Position numbers and translations under genes: made by a program. DNA of 52,646 bases, taken from the NCBI RefSeq assembly GCF_001667115.1, contig NZ_LZIJ01000190.1, positions 1 through 52,646 of the forward strand, written 5' to 3'. Within the stretch, counting starts at the first letter, position 1. Each line of letters begins with the position of its first letter. This document shows, piece after piece, positions 33,852-42,457 of this stretch. Source of the DNA: Mycobacterium sp. 852002-51163_SCH5372311. GTDB lineage: Bacteria; Actinomycetota; Actinomycetes; Mycobacteriales; Mycobacteriaceae. The notes below the pieces were generated by a model that worked only from the letters and a program-made list of their open reading frames with translations, did not search any database and was not told the origin of the DNA.

Positions 33852-36800
33852 TTATTTGGCGAAGGCGGCCGGGTGGGCATGACCCGCGTGCGGCGCTCGT
33901 GAAATGTCGTGCGGCACACGGACGCGCGGGCCGCGGTGGGGCAATCTGTCGGTGCTCACGTGTAAGCGGAGTATCCGGCCGCCGATCTGGACATACGCGC
34001 CGGGGCGCCAGGTCGCGGGCTCCCAGGGGGTGAGCCTGGTCCAGCCCCGCTGTGCAGGCTCGCGCATGAAGACCCCATTGGTGGAGTTGCGGTCGATGAC
34101 GACGACCTCGCTGCCGCCGACCCGGACTTCGATGTGCGCGCGGGACATTTCACCGGCGTGGTCGTCGATGCGGACCGGGCGAAGACCGCGTCGCACCGCA
34201 TCCGTCCCGTGTGGGGCCCGGCCGATGACGCAGTCCCGGTCGATGTCGAACCGAGAGTTGTCGTCCAGGAAGACCCATCGCTTCGGGCGTGACGACTCGA
34301 CCATCGGTGCGGCGCAGACGCGCTCGCTGACAGCCGCCACCGGCGCGGCCGGCGTCGACCAGATGACGGCACCCTGCCCGGGCACGGTTCCTCCGCTGAG
34401 CCGGTAGACGCCGTGGCCATCAGCCGAGGCCCGCGGCCGCTGGCCCAATTCGTCGACGGTGATGACCGCGGCAACCGCCGGTACCGGTACCGACCGGTGC
34501 ATCAGGCGGCCGTGGCCGTGCAGCAGGGTCTGCCCGGTCCCGTTGTCGAGCGCAACTGTGACACTGCCGCAAAGCAATACTTCGAGGCCCGCCGGCGTGG
34601 GCACGATGATGCCGGCGTCGACCAGGGTGCGCGTCCACGTCGTTTCGCGGGAGAGCCGGGAGAATGCGTCGACCAATCTCTGCGGGTCGGTTCGGCGGAC
34701 CATTTCGGCCAGCGCCGCCAACTGTTGCGCAGCGACGGACCGCTGCGAGAGCGGCGCCCGATCACGGTGGGCCACAACGATAACGGCGCCGTTGACATTG
34801 GCCACCAGGTGCTGACCCGGGATGACCTCGATTTCGCTCGGCGGAATGGCCGGCAGGGGCGCGGCGGGTTCTGCGGCCGCCTGCTCCGCGGGCGCAACCG
34901 GCATGTCGTCAGGCGCCGGAGAAACCGCGGCAACGACTTCTGCCTCGGCATCCGCATCGGACGGCGCTTCGCTGATGCCGATGCGGGAGTGCAACCACCG
35001 CAGCGGTCGCGGTGCCCACCAGTTGAGGTCGCCGGCGACACGCAGAAACGCCGGTACGACGACGCCGCGAATGATCGTCGCATCGATGACGACGGCCAGC
35101 GCGGTGCCGATGCCGAACATCTTCATGAAGGACAGCCCGTTGGCAAACGACAGCAACGTGATCGTCAACAGCAGCGCGGCGCTCGTCACGATCCGGCCCA
35201 CCCGGCCCAGGCCAATGACCGTCGACGCGTCGTTCGACAACCCCGAGTCGCGGGCTTCCTTGATCCGGCTGAGCAGGAAGATCTCGTAGTCGACGGACAA
35301 GCTGAACGCGATGGCACAGAGCAAGACGACCATGGACGGGTTCAGCGGTGTGGGATCGATTCCCAGCAGCGAGGCGCCGTGCCCTTCTTGGAAGATCCAG
35401 ACCATGACGCCCAGGACCGCGCTCAGGACCAGCAAGTTCAGCAGGAGCGCTTTGATGGGTACCACGACGCTGCCGGTGAACAGGAACAGCAGGATGAACG
35501 TCGCCACGGCGATCAGGGCGATCGCCAGCGGAAGCTGGTCGGTGATCGCGGCGCGGCTGTCGATGAGCGTGGCGGTCGGACCGCCCACCTCGACCCGGTG
35601 ATCGGTGATCTTCCCGCGGATGTCGTGCACAAGGTGCTGAGCCAGGTCCGAATCCGCCCGCACCGACAGGTAGACGACCGCGTAGCTGGCCCCGGACGTC
35701 GCGTTCGCCGGGGGCGGCCCGACCTGCTGTCCGTGCTCGAACTTGCCGGTGGGGCCGTTGACTTGGACGACGCCGTCCATGCGCGAGACGTCGGCGGCGA
35801 GGTCCCTGAGCACGCCGGCGTCTGCGCGGGTCACCAACGTGATCGCCTGCGACGGGTCCAGCTGAAAGTCTTTCTGCAGTGATTCGGCCACCAGACGCGC
35901 ATTGGACTCCGTGGGCAGCGCGCGCTCGTCCGGCGTGGCGTATTGGGCGTTGAGGAAGGGAATCCCGAGGCCCAACAACACTGCGACGACTGGCAGCGCG
36001 TAGAGCATCGGGCGGCGGGTCACCACCTCGGCGAAACGTCGCCAAAACAGCGAATCGGCCGAAAGCGGCACCTTCCGGCGGATGATCGCGAGCGAGTCGA
36101 CACGCTTCCCGAGCAGTGTCAGCAGCGCGGGCAGGACGATGATCGCGCTGAACGCCGACAGCAGGACGGTGGCGGTTGCCGCAATGCCGACGGATCGCAA
36201 GAAATAAGTGGGGAACACCAGGAGGCTGGTCATGGCCAGGGTGACCGTTGCCGCGCTGAACAGGATCGTCCGGCCGGCGGTGGTGACGGTGGCGACGATG
36301 GCCTGGTGGTGGTCTTTCCCGTTGGCGCATTCCTCGCGGAATCGCGACACCATCAGCAAGCCGAAGTCGATGGACAGGCCAAGTCCGAATGCGGTCGCAA
36401 CCGTCAGGGCGTGCACCGAGACATCGGTGATCGTTGTCATGAGCAGTAGCACCGTCAGGGTGGAGACGATCGAGACGACTCCGACGATCACGGGAAGAGC
36501 CGCGGCGATCAGGCCGCCGAAGACGATGACCAGCACCGCCAGCGAGACGGGCACCGCGATGCTCTCGCTGATTTCGAGGTCGTGTTTGACCTTGTCCCGG
36601 ATCTCTTGCTGCACGCCAAGCGAACCGCCGGCGCGCACGGTGACGTTCGGGTCGACGGGCAGGCTCGCGATGATCCGCTTGGCCGTCTCCGCGGCCTGGT
36701 CCGTCGTCCCGCCGACGTGCACGAGCATCAGGCCGGAGCGCCCGTCCTTGCTGCGCAAGTCGGCGGCCCCCTGGTCGCCGAAGGATCTGGTCAGCTGCGC

Positions 36801-37097
36801 GTTCGACTCGGCACTGATGAGTTGGCGCACCCGATCGCGTATCGCGGCGACCTCCGGGGTGTCGACCGTGCCGTCGCGAGGAAGCAATTGGATGACCAGA
36901 TTCGAGGTGGTGCCGAAATGCTGGTCCAGAAACTCGTCGGCTTGCGACGATTCCGCGGCCGGATCGGTGTTTCCGCCCGTGCCCAGCTTGTCGGAGACCG
37001 AGCCACCGAGCACGATGCTGATGCCGAACAACATCAGGACGGCCGCCAGCACCACTTTGGGGCGCCGCACGGTGTATGCGGCCAGCTGGCTCAACAC
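33852..37097 (-). CDS. MmpL/RND transporter fused to a C-terminal FHA domain
   Basis: 1081 residues. The first ~770 are an MmpL/RND lipid transporter with two repeats, each with an extracytoplasmic loop and a bundle of helices. Typical stretches are 'GLGLSIDFGLLMVSRFREE' and 'FSLSVDYEIFLLSRIKEA'. A ~170-residue Ala/Pro-rich and mixed cytoplasmic linker leads to a Forkhead-associated domain at about 950-1030. Its phosphothreonine-binding pattern is 'IGRAP', 'SRAHIE' and 'NSTNG' (Gly-Arg, Ser-x-x-His, Asn-Gly). MmpL proteins export envelope lipids; an FHA tail means control by Thr-kinase-dependent phosphorylation. GTG 37097 is the start. It lies 52 nt after the TauD-type gene. Confidence 0.9.
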   Translation of the reverse strand: MLSQLAAYTVRRPKVVLAAVLMLFGISIVLGGSVSDKLGTGGNTDPAAESSQADEFLDQHFGTTSNLVIQLLPRDGTVDTPEVAAIRDRVRQLISAESNAQLTRSFGDQGAADLRSKDGRSGLMLVHVGGTTDQAAETAKRIIASLPVDPNVTVRAGGSLGVQQEIRDKVKHDLEISESIAVPVSLAVLVIVFGGLIAAALPVIVGVVSIVSTLTVLLLMTTITDVSVHALTVATAFGLGLSIDFGLLMVSRFREECANGKDHHQAIVATVTTAGRTILFSAATVTLAMTSLLVFPTYFLRSVGIAATATVLLSAFSAIIVLPALLTLLGKRVDSLAIIRRKVPLSADSLFWRRFAEVVTRRPMLYALPVVAVLLGLGIPFLNAQYATPDERALPTESNARLVAESLQKDFQLDPSQAITLVTRADAGVLRDLAADVSRMDGVVQVNGPTGKFEHGQQVGPPPANATSGASYAVVYLSVRADSDLAQHLVHDIRGKITDHRVEVGGPTATLIDSRAAITDQLPLAIALIAVATFILLFLFTGSVVVPIKALLLNLLVLSAVLGVMVWIFQEGHGASLLGIDPTPLNPSMVVLLCAIAFSLSVDYEIFLLSRIKEARDSGLSNDASTVIGLGRVGRIVTSAALLLTITLLSFANGLSFMKMFGIGTALAVVIDATIIRGVVVPAFLRVAGDLNWWAPRPLRWLHSRIGISEAPSDADAEAEVVAAVSPAPDDMPVAPAEQAAAEPAAPLPAIPPSEIEVIPGQHLVANVNGAVIVVAHRDRAPLSQRSVAAQQLAALAEMVRRTDPQRLVDAFSRLSRETTWTRTLVDAGIIVPTPAGLEVLLCGSVTVALDNGTGQTLLHGHGRLMHRSVPVPAVAAVITVDELGQRPRASADGHGVYRLSGGTVPGQGAVIWSTPAAPVAAVSERVCAAPMVESSRPKRWVFLDDNSRFDIDRDCVIGRAPHGTDAVRRGLRPVRIDDHAGEMSRAHIEVRVGGSEVVVIDRNSTNGVFMREPAQRGWTRLTPWEPATWRPGAYVQIGGRILRLHVSTDRLPHRGPRVRVPHDISRAPHAGHAHPAAFAK

Positions 37098-37149
37098 GTC
37101 AGTTGCCTTTCCCAGAGTGCTCGGTGGTCGGTATCTCAGGAGCGCCAGG

Positions 37150-38139
37150 TCAGTTCTGTGGCTCGCCCGCGAGCCACAGTCGTACCAGGCAGCGCCGGTC
37201 CGCCACCTCGGGCGCGTCGACGAAACTGCGCCGGTTGTGCAGTGTCACGTGGTTGTCGGCGAAGAAGACGTCGCCGGGACCGAGCGTGAATTCCGCGTGG
37301 TTGGCGGGGTCGTTGAGGATGCCGTCGAAGGCGTCGAGCGCCTCGCGCCGGCGCTGGCTGAGCGGCCGGCCCGCGAGATGGTGGCCCAGTTCGATGAGTA
37401 GGCGGTTGTAGCGGATGCGGATGCCGTCGGGGGCGTCGGTGAAGATCGGGCTGACCGAGACCGGGTTCTCGCCCGGCGCGGTCTCCTTCGAGCGGTCGAA
37501 GCAGAATTCCCCGTAGAGTTCGTCGACCAGGTCCGGCCGCGTGTCGAGCAGCGTGTTGTAGGCGGTGTGGCCGCTGATAACCAGGGATTCGCCGCCCGAC
37601 ACCGCCTTGCGCAGGCACAGCAGTCCGAGCACGTCCGGGCGGCTGCCGGCATAGGCGGGAGCCGAGTCGGTGTGGAAGATCATGCCCAGGTTCGTCTTGG
37701 ACCCACGTGCCTCCAGCAGCGATGCGCCGGTGTCCTGGACCAGGTAGACGCGGTCGCCCTGCCGGTTCTGTGGCTGCGGTCCGCCGAGGTAGGTGCCCAG
37801 GCCCCAGTAGAGCATCGACGCCTCTTCGTCCGACCATCCCTCGAGGGGCAGTCCGCGCAGCACGCTGAAGCCAGGCCCGGAGCGCAGGCAGTGGTGGATG
37901 CCGCGGGCGATTTCCGCGAGCGCGGGCTCACGGAAGTCCGACGGCTCGACGGTGGTGAGTCGCCTGCCGCGACGGCGCAGCCGGTCCCGGATCCGTAGGC
38001 AGGCTGCAGCCTGTTGCGGTTCGACGGCGATCATGTAGTCCCACACGCGCAGGCTGGAGTGCTTCCACACCGTCGGTCCGGTGATGGCCGGCGCTCGGTT
38101 GCTCGGCTGCTGGGTCTTATTGGCTGACGTGGCGAGCAT
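37150..38139 (-). CDS. TauD/TfdA-like Fe(II)/2-oxoglutarate dioxygenase
   Basis: 329 residues. The iron ligands H156 and D158 lie in 'IFHTDSAP' and the distal His (about 301) in 'ADNHVTLHNRR', followed by an Arg in 'RRCLVRLWLAG' for 2-oxoglutarate. The segment 'YAGSRPDVLGLLCLRKAVSGGESLVISG' is typical of TauD-like proteins that hydroxylate amino acids or fatty-acid-like compounds. An ACGAGGGGG ribosome site precedes ATG 38139. It is transcribed with the MmpL-FHA gene, so it may modify the lipid that MmpL exports. Its sequence differs strongly from the TauD-type protein at 13451. Confidence 0.85.
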   Translation of the reverse strand: MLATSANKTQQPSNRAPAITGPTVWKHSSLRVWDYMIAVEPQQAAACLRIRDRLRRRGRRLTTVEPSDFREPALAEIARGIHHCLRSGPGFSVLRGLPLEGWSDEEASMLYWGLGTYLGGPQPQNRQGDRVYLVQDTGASLLEARGSKTNLGMIFHTDSAPAYAGSRPDVLGLLCLRKAVSGGESLVISGHTAYNTLLDTRPDLVDELYGEFCFDRSKETAPGENPVSVSPIFTDAPDGIRIRYNRLLIELGHHLAGRPLSQRRREALDAFDGILNDPANHAEFTLGPGDVFFADNHVTLHNRRSFVDAPEVADRRCLVRLWLAGEPQN

Positions 38140-38192
38140 CCCCCTCGTCCCCTTTCTTCTGGCTGGGTGCGTTTCAGGGAGTGTGACGATTG

Positions 38193-38211
38193 CGCCTCAA
38201 TAAATTCTTGG
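38193..38211 (-). promoter_or_regulatory. CAAGAAT-type upstream element (site 2)
   Basis: On the minus strand this reads CCAAGAATTTATTGAGGCG, 53 nt before the TauD-type start (38139). Its core 12-mer TTCCAAGAATTT is identical to that at site 1. It is the only notable pattern in the 183-nt gap 38140-38322. Confidence 0.45.
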
Positions 38212-38322
38212 AATCGCGCGCCAGCCTGGCCAGGCGTCTGGCGTTGTCGTCGAACGTGTCCTGACTGCGAAAATCGAGCCGGATTCTCGCAGTGATTACA
38301 CGCTCGGCGATGGGGCCCAGCG

Positions 38323-39339
38323 TCAGGCTGCGACAGGGATTCGCTCGACGGTTGCCGGACTCTGCGGCGTGAACCTCAGGAAAAACCGTGCCACAAACGG
38401 TGCGGCGAAAAGCATCATCAGAATCCGGATGACTTGGGCCGCCATGACAAACGTGACGTTGGAGCCCGACGCCGCTGCCGTCCCGAGCACCGCGTAGACC
38501 CCGCCGGGGCTGGTCGCGAGGTATCCGTCGAGCATGCTCAGGCCGGCCAGGTGGGCGAGCACGACACCAAGACCGGCTGCGGCGAAGTTCAGCACCATGA
38601 TCAACGCGAATGCCCCGGGCAGGATCCGGCGGATGGACCGAAGCGACTCGCGGTTGAAGGCAAGCACCGTCTGCCAGACGATCAGCATGATGGCGGCCTG
38701 GACCAGCAGCATCGGAACCGCGAGACCCGTTACCAGCCCGGAGAGTTCCAGGACGATGGTGATTGCCATCGGACCCAGCAAGCCGGCTCCCGGCAGCCGG
38801 ACAACGCGGCCGCCCGCGGCGCCCGCGACTACGATGACCGCGATCAGCGGTAGGCCGAAATACAAAGGGAGATAGTGTGTTTCATCTGAATGCGCGGTAT
38901 GCGCCGCGGAGGCGTGGTAGAAAACCGTCACGACGACGGGCATGGCGGCAGTGATCAGTGCAACGCGGAAGTATTGGACCGCGGCGACGACGCGGTCGTC
39001 GGCGCCGAGTTCGCGGGCGATGGCGACCAGTCCGGACGAGCCGCCCGCCACGAGCGCGAGACCGCCCGTCAGCGGACTGATGTCACGGTGCAACCCGAGC
39101 AGCGCGCCGCCCGCGACGCTGATGACCAGGGTGCCGGCGGCGACGGCGACGACGATCGTCCAGTGCGAGCCCAGCGCGCCGAACGAGATGCTGCGCACCA
39201 TCAGCCCGGTGTACACGCCGAGCACGCCTTGGGCCGCCAGGCCTGCTCCTGGTACCGCTCTCGGCGCACGCCGCGACAGCGCCCACGCAAAAACTCCGCA
39301 GCCAAAGGCGACGATGACGAGGTCGATCGGGTTCATCAT
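38323..39339 (-). CDS. AbrB-family integral membrane protein
   Basis: 338 residues and about ten hydrophobic segments in two repeats. The repeated glycine-rich helices 'ALVAGGSSGLVAIARELGAD' and 'LATSPGGVYAVLGTAAASGSNVTFVMAAQVIR' are the signature of the AbrB (ammonia monooxygenase-like, DUF) membrane family. It is often misnamed a transcriptional regulator but is a membrane protein probably involved in transport. The start is ATG 39339; a second Met follows. It has its own upstream region holding the third CAAGAAT element and converges with nothing; transcription continues toward the TauD-type gene after a 183-nt gap. Confidence 0.8.
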   Translation of the reverse strand: MMNPIDLVIVAFGCGVFAWALSRRAPRAVPGAGLAAQGVLGVYTGLMVRSISFGALGSHWTIVVAVAAGTLVISVAGGALLGLHRDISPLTGGLALVAGGSSGLVAIARELGADDRVVAAVQYFRVALITAAMPVVVTVFYHASAAHTAHSDETHYLPLYFGLPLIAVIVVAGAAGGRVVRLPGAGLLGPMAITIVLELSGLVTGLAVPMLLVQAAIMLIVWQTVLAFNRESLRSIRRILPGAFALIMVLNFAAAGLGVVLAHLAGLSMLDGYLATSPGGVYAVLGTAAASGSNVTFVMAAQVIRILMMLFAAPFVARFFLRFTPQSPATVERIPVAA

Positions 39340-39399
39340 GTGGTCCGTGTTCGTGCGCCCGGGGGCGCTCGGTTAAGTACGGACCGAGTGTTCAATGAG

Positions 39400-39418
39400 T
39401 GCCTTGACGGATTCTTGA
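39400..39418 (-). promoter_or_regulatory. CAAGAAT-type upstream element (site 3)
   Basis: On the minus strand this reads TCAAGAATCCGTCAAGGCA, 60 nt upstream of the AbrB-type start (39339). It keeps the CAAGAAT core and the following spaced T and AG-C of sites 1 and 2, but differs in between. Confidence 0.4.
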
Positions 39419-39492
39419 TACGCAGGTGGTATGCCCGAGCATGGCGTCGGTACGGTTGCCGTCACCGTGAATCGGATAGCGCGGAGGCAAGT

Positions 39493-39915
39493 TTGGGATC
39501 GACATTCGACTATGTGCCCGTCCAGCTGACCAAGGCATTTCGTGATGCGCAATCCGACCCAAACTCATCTCGCTTTATCCGGATGAGCGGGCTGCCTACG
39601 ATGGCGACGAAAACCTGCACCGCACAATGCGTTACGTCTACTACATGGGCGAGACATTCCGGCGTGCGTTTGAAGGGACCTGGGTAGCACTGCCTCCAAC
39701 TGACCCGGCAGGATACGAAGCTCCTGCGGCCGGCTATCGATCTGCCGTTCCGTGAGGGCTTTGTCCAACCGATGCTTTTGGTCCGGTTCGCGTTGAATCG
39801 ACGCAGCGGCGTTGAAATCACGCGCGTTTACGGTCATATGGAGCGGGCGTACGACGAGTGGTTAGCCGCCGGGCGGCCAGAACGCGAATTTCGCGGCACC
39901 CTCAGAGAAGGCTAG
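39493..39915 (+). pseudogene. Decayed gene spread over three frames
   Basis: A TTG at 39493, preceded by a good GGAGG ribosome site at 39484-39488, opens 'FDYVPVQLTKAFRDAQSDP'. The sense continues in a second frame with 'YPDERAAYDGDENLHRTMRY' and 'RRAFEGTW', and in a third frame with 'REGFVQPMLLVRFALNRRSG' and 'ERAYDEWLAAGRPE' to a stop at 39913-39915. Each piece has clear coding character, but shifts near 39555 and 39720 break the frame. I do not recognise the family. It is either a decayed gene or carries two base-call errors. Confidence 0.6.
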
Positions 39916-39918
39916 GCA

Positions 39919-40527
39919 TCAGCGGGTAGGGCCGGGCTGAGTGGGTTGGCCGGATACCGGGCCGCCAGCCGGCGGCGGACCGGTCGGCGCATCCTTGACC
40001 CCGGACATCTGAGTGATCGGAGCGGCCGGCACAGCCTCCAGCGGAGCGCCGGCGGCCGCCGGACCGCCAAGCGCGATCAGGGGAGCACCGGCGGGAATCA
40101 CCGGCGCGACTGGCACCGGAGCACCCGCGGGCACCGGCGGCACGATCGGCAGCGGAGCGCCGAGAGGCCCGGGTACAGCCACCGGAACACCCGCCGGTAC
40201 CGGCGCGATGCCCGACATGTCAGTGAGAGCAGCCCCGCAGACGTTCGATACTGGTCCGCCGGCGGCTACCGGTCCGGCGGCTATCGGCCCCCCAGCGGCT
40301 CCCGGTCCGCCGGCTGCGGGTCCGCCGCCCGCCGCAGGCCCGCCCACGGCCGCCGGCCCGCCGGCGGCTGCTGGTCCTGCCGGGACCTCGCCCGACTGCT
40401 GGTGCGTACAGGCGGGGCCGCCCCTGATGAGCGGTGCGGCTACGGCCTGTGGGCTCAACGCAATAGCGGCTCCGCACAACCCAGCGCAGGTGACTGTTTT
40501 GATGTTGAACCAATCGACGATCGCCAT
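39919..40527 (-). CDS. Secreted Gly/Pro/Ala-rich repeat protein
   Basis: About 202 residues. The N-terminus 'MAIVDWFNIKTVTCAGLCGAAIALSPQAVAA' is a Sec signal peptide. The mature protein consists of imperfect repeats of G-G-P-A-A-A / P-A-G-A-P-type units, a central 'CGAALTDMSGIAP' and a late 'TQMSGVKDAPTG', which look like a repeated D/QMSG box. Two cysteines could form a disulfide. ATG 40527 has an excellent AAGGAGG ribosome site; the longer open frame upstream is discounted. It recalls Pro/Ala-rich secreted antigens of mycobacteria, but I cannot name a family. The repeat makes gene length prone to change. Confidence 0.75.
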   Translation of the reverse strand: MAIVDWFNIKTVTCAGLCGAAIALSPQAVAAPLIRGGPACTHQQSGEVPAGPAAAGGPAAVGGPAAGGGPAAGGPGAAGGPIAAGPVAAGGPVSNVCGAALTDMSGIAPVPAGVPVAVPGPLGAPLPIVPPVPAGAPVPVAPVIPAGAPLIALGGPAAAGAPLEAVPAAPITQMSGVKDAPTGPPPAGGPVSGQPTQPGPTR

Positions 40528-40738
40528 CTGCGTCGCCTCCTTATTCGCGCTCAGATCTTCCGTAAGTGGTGCAGCAGAACCCATAGCCGTACCGAAGTCG
40601 TGTTTCGACCACTCGATTGTCAGCAGCAAAATATGGAGCACCGCCACGCCGCACCGCGGCGTTTCCAAATAGTGACGTGCGGCCGCCGTCGGCGCGTCAA
40701 GAGGCGCGCTGGTCGGTTAAGAAAGTGTCACGGGGCAG

Positions 40739-41563
40739 CTACTCGGCCTGGCTGGACTTTCGACCCCAGACGGCAACCACCAGGCCGCCGCGGTAGAGAA
40801 ACGAAGGATCTTCCAGAGCGCGTTGCGCGTCCGACACGTCCGACTGCCCGACCACCCCGTTGGCGACCATGGCCTCATCCATGGGCCGGAAGGATTGAAT
40901 CATCAACTGCGACATCGGGCTGCGACCGGGCCCGACCAACGCAACCGCTTCATTCCCGAGGTCGATCAGGTCCAGCTGCCCCATGTGGACCGGTAGCGTG
41001 CGGCCGTAGCGCAGATCCATTACCCCGGCTGCCGACAGGAACTTGATCCGGGCCTGAGCGCAAATGTCAAATCCCGCGGCGAAGGGATGAGCCGGGTCTG
41101 CCGCCTCAACCGTGCCGTTGTCGACGTCTTCGATCATCAGCCAGCCACCTGGCTTCAGCGCAGTGGCCAAGCGCCGGAGCACTGATACCGGATCGCGCAG
41201 ATGCGCCACGACATTTCGAGCATGTACGAGGTCATACGACGACGGTTCGATGGGATCTTGGGTTATGTCGCAGTGACGGACCTCGACGTTTGGTGCGGTG
41301 ATGTCGCCGAGAAACCGCACATCGAGGTCAGCGGCCACGACTTTCCCGCCGGGACCTACCCGTTGAGAAAGCCAGCGCGTCACGGACCCGGCGCCGGCAC
41401 CCACCTCGAGGCATCGCCAACCGTCGGCGACACCGATCGCGTCGAGCTGGCGAAGCGTAGACGGGTCGTTGAACTGCTCGATCAGCCGAAGGCGCGTAAG
41501 TTCGTCGGCCGCTTCGTGGTCGGTCCAGAAATAGCCGCCGCTCCGGGTGTCTTGTTGGCTCAA
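40739..41563 (-). CDS. Class I SAM-dependent methyltransferase
   Basis: 274 residues. The opening 'DTRSGGYFWTDHEAADELTRLRLIEQFNDPSTLRQLDAIGV' is typical of a mycobacterial methyltransferase group, then motif I 'CLEVGAGAGSVTRWLSQRVGPGGKVVAADLD', 'YDLVHARNVVAHL' and 'LKPGGWLMIEDVD'. A TTG at 41563 with a GAGAGGA ribosome site is taken as the start; the frame is open 41 codons further up but without family similarity. The 211-nt gap to the next gene on its right-hand end (40528-40738) shows no gene. The acceptor molecule is unknown. Confidence 0.8.
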   Translation of the reverse strand: MSQQDTRSGGYFWTDHEAADELTRLRLIEQFNDPSTLRQLDAIGVADGWRCLEVGAGAGSVTRWLSQRVGPGGKVVAADLDVRFLGDITAPNVEVRHCDITQDPIEPSSYDLVHARNVVAHLRDPVSVLRRLATALKPGGWLMIEDVDNGTVEAADPAHPFAAGFDICAQARIKFLSAAGVMDLRYGRTLPVHMGQLDLIDLGNEAVALVGPGRSPMSQLMIQSFRPMDEAMVANGVVGQSDVSDAQRALEDPSFLYRGGLVVAVWGRKSSQAE

Positions 41564-41696
41564 GCGAGTCCTCTCAGAACGGCGGTCGGCGTGGTACTGG
41601 GCTACGGTATCGCGCGAATCTGCGGATATCAGCCGTTCTCGCTGAGCCGAACCGGCCCGTTGCGCACCGTCATTTGCGCCGAGCAAGGTCGTCCAG

Positions 41697-42434
41697 TCAC
41701 CGCCAGGGGAGGTCGGTGTTCTCGCCGCGCCAGCGTGACGGCGGAATCATGGGTGCGCTGGCTAACCCGGATGTTTCCACGTGCCGTAGCGCGGCGTCGA
41801 GGTGCTGACGCATGCGGTGTTCGGCTTTCCGCGGGTCTGCGGCGGCGATGGCGTCAGCGATCGCCCGATGCGATCGTGCGGCTTCCTCGCGGTCGTACTG
41901 AGTGATGTCTTGTTCGGCGGCCGCCCAGCGGACGGCTTGCTCGACGGCGGCCAGAACCGTTGTGAGAAGGGCGTTTCGACTGGCCCGCACCACGAGTTCA
42001 TGGAATTCGTGGTAGCCGTGTCCGTCGGGCGTGATGCCGCGCGCGGCGACCTCGGCGATCGCGGCTCGTTCCTCCGGTGACGCGTTCTCGGCGACGAGGG
42101 CCGTCGCCGCGGGTTCGAGCATCTTGCGGAACGCGAGCAGATCCCCCCATGTCGCACCCGTCAAAGTCAGCAATTGGACCAGCGAGCGGGCGGCTCGCTC
42201 AGGCTCGGGGTGACAGATGCGCACGCCACCACGTCCCTGGCTTGTCTCGGTAAGGCCTTCGGCGTCGAGCAACCGCAACGCAACCCGGACCGTTTCGCGA
42301 CTGACGCCGAGCTGGCTGACCAGTTCGTTCTCCGCGGGCAGCGAGTCTCCCGGAGAAAGCTCACCGCTGAGGATCCGGCGCCGCAGTGCACCGGCGACAA
42401 CGTCGGGGGCGCGAGGGGGTTTTGCAACAGTCAT
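41697..42434 (-). CDS. GntR/FadR-family transcriptional regulator
   Basis: 245 residues. The winged HTH at the N-terminus reads 'VVAGALRRRILSGELSPGDSLPAENELVSQLGVSRETVRVALRLLDAEGL', which is the GntR signature, and the C-terminal all-helical FCD domain carries 'HEFHELVVRASRNALL' and 'RSHRAIADAIAAAD' with metal-type histidines. ATG 42434 is the start; the frame upstream overlaps the divergent operon. It faces the carotenoid oxygenase operon with 23 nt between starts, and a perfect palindrome lies between them. It is therefore the probable repressor of that operon and of itself. Confidence 0.88.
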   Translation of the reverse strand: MTVAKPPRAPDVVAGALRRRILSGELSPGDSLPAENELVSQLGVSRETVRVALRLLDAEGLTETSQGRGGVRICHPEPERAARSLVQLLTLTGATWGDLLAFRKMLEPAATALVAENASPEERAAIAEVAARGITPDGHGYHEFHELVVRASRNALLTTVLAAVEQAVRWAAAEQDITQYDREEAARSHRAIADAIAAADPRKAEHRMRQHLDAALRHVETSGLASAPMIPPSRWRGENTDLPWR

Positions 42435-42437
42435 AAC

Positions 42438-42453
42438 ACTTAGTATACTAAGT
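42438..42453. promoter_or_regulatory. Perfect 16-bp palindrome, probable GntR operator
   Basis: ACTTAGTATACTAAGT is a perfect palindrome lying 3 nt from the GntR start codon and 4 nt from the ATG of the carotenoid oxygenase gene. In such a short divergent gap it must overlap both promoters or translation starts. The size and symmetry suit a FadR-subfamily dimer. Assignment is by position. Confidence 0.75.
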
Positions 42454-42457
42454 CGCC

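Noticed and set aside
34413..35882. 489-codon plus-strand frame inside the MmpL-FHA gene
   Set aside because: It is very rich in Arg, Gln and Asp with no family pattern, as expected for the antisense of a membrane protein gene.
38323..39339. AbrB-family protein as a DNA-binding transition-state regulator
   Set aside because: The protein is an integral membrane protein with no swapped-hairpin DNA-binding domain; only the family name is shared.
40013..40672. 219-codon plus-strand frame rich in Gly/Ala/Pro
   Set aside because: It is the complement of the secreted Gly/Pro/Ala-rich gene. The minus strand has the signal peptide and an AAGGAGG site; this frame has neither.
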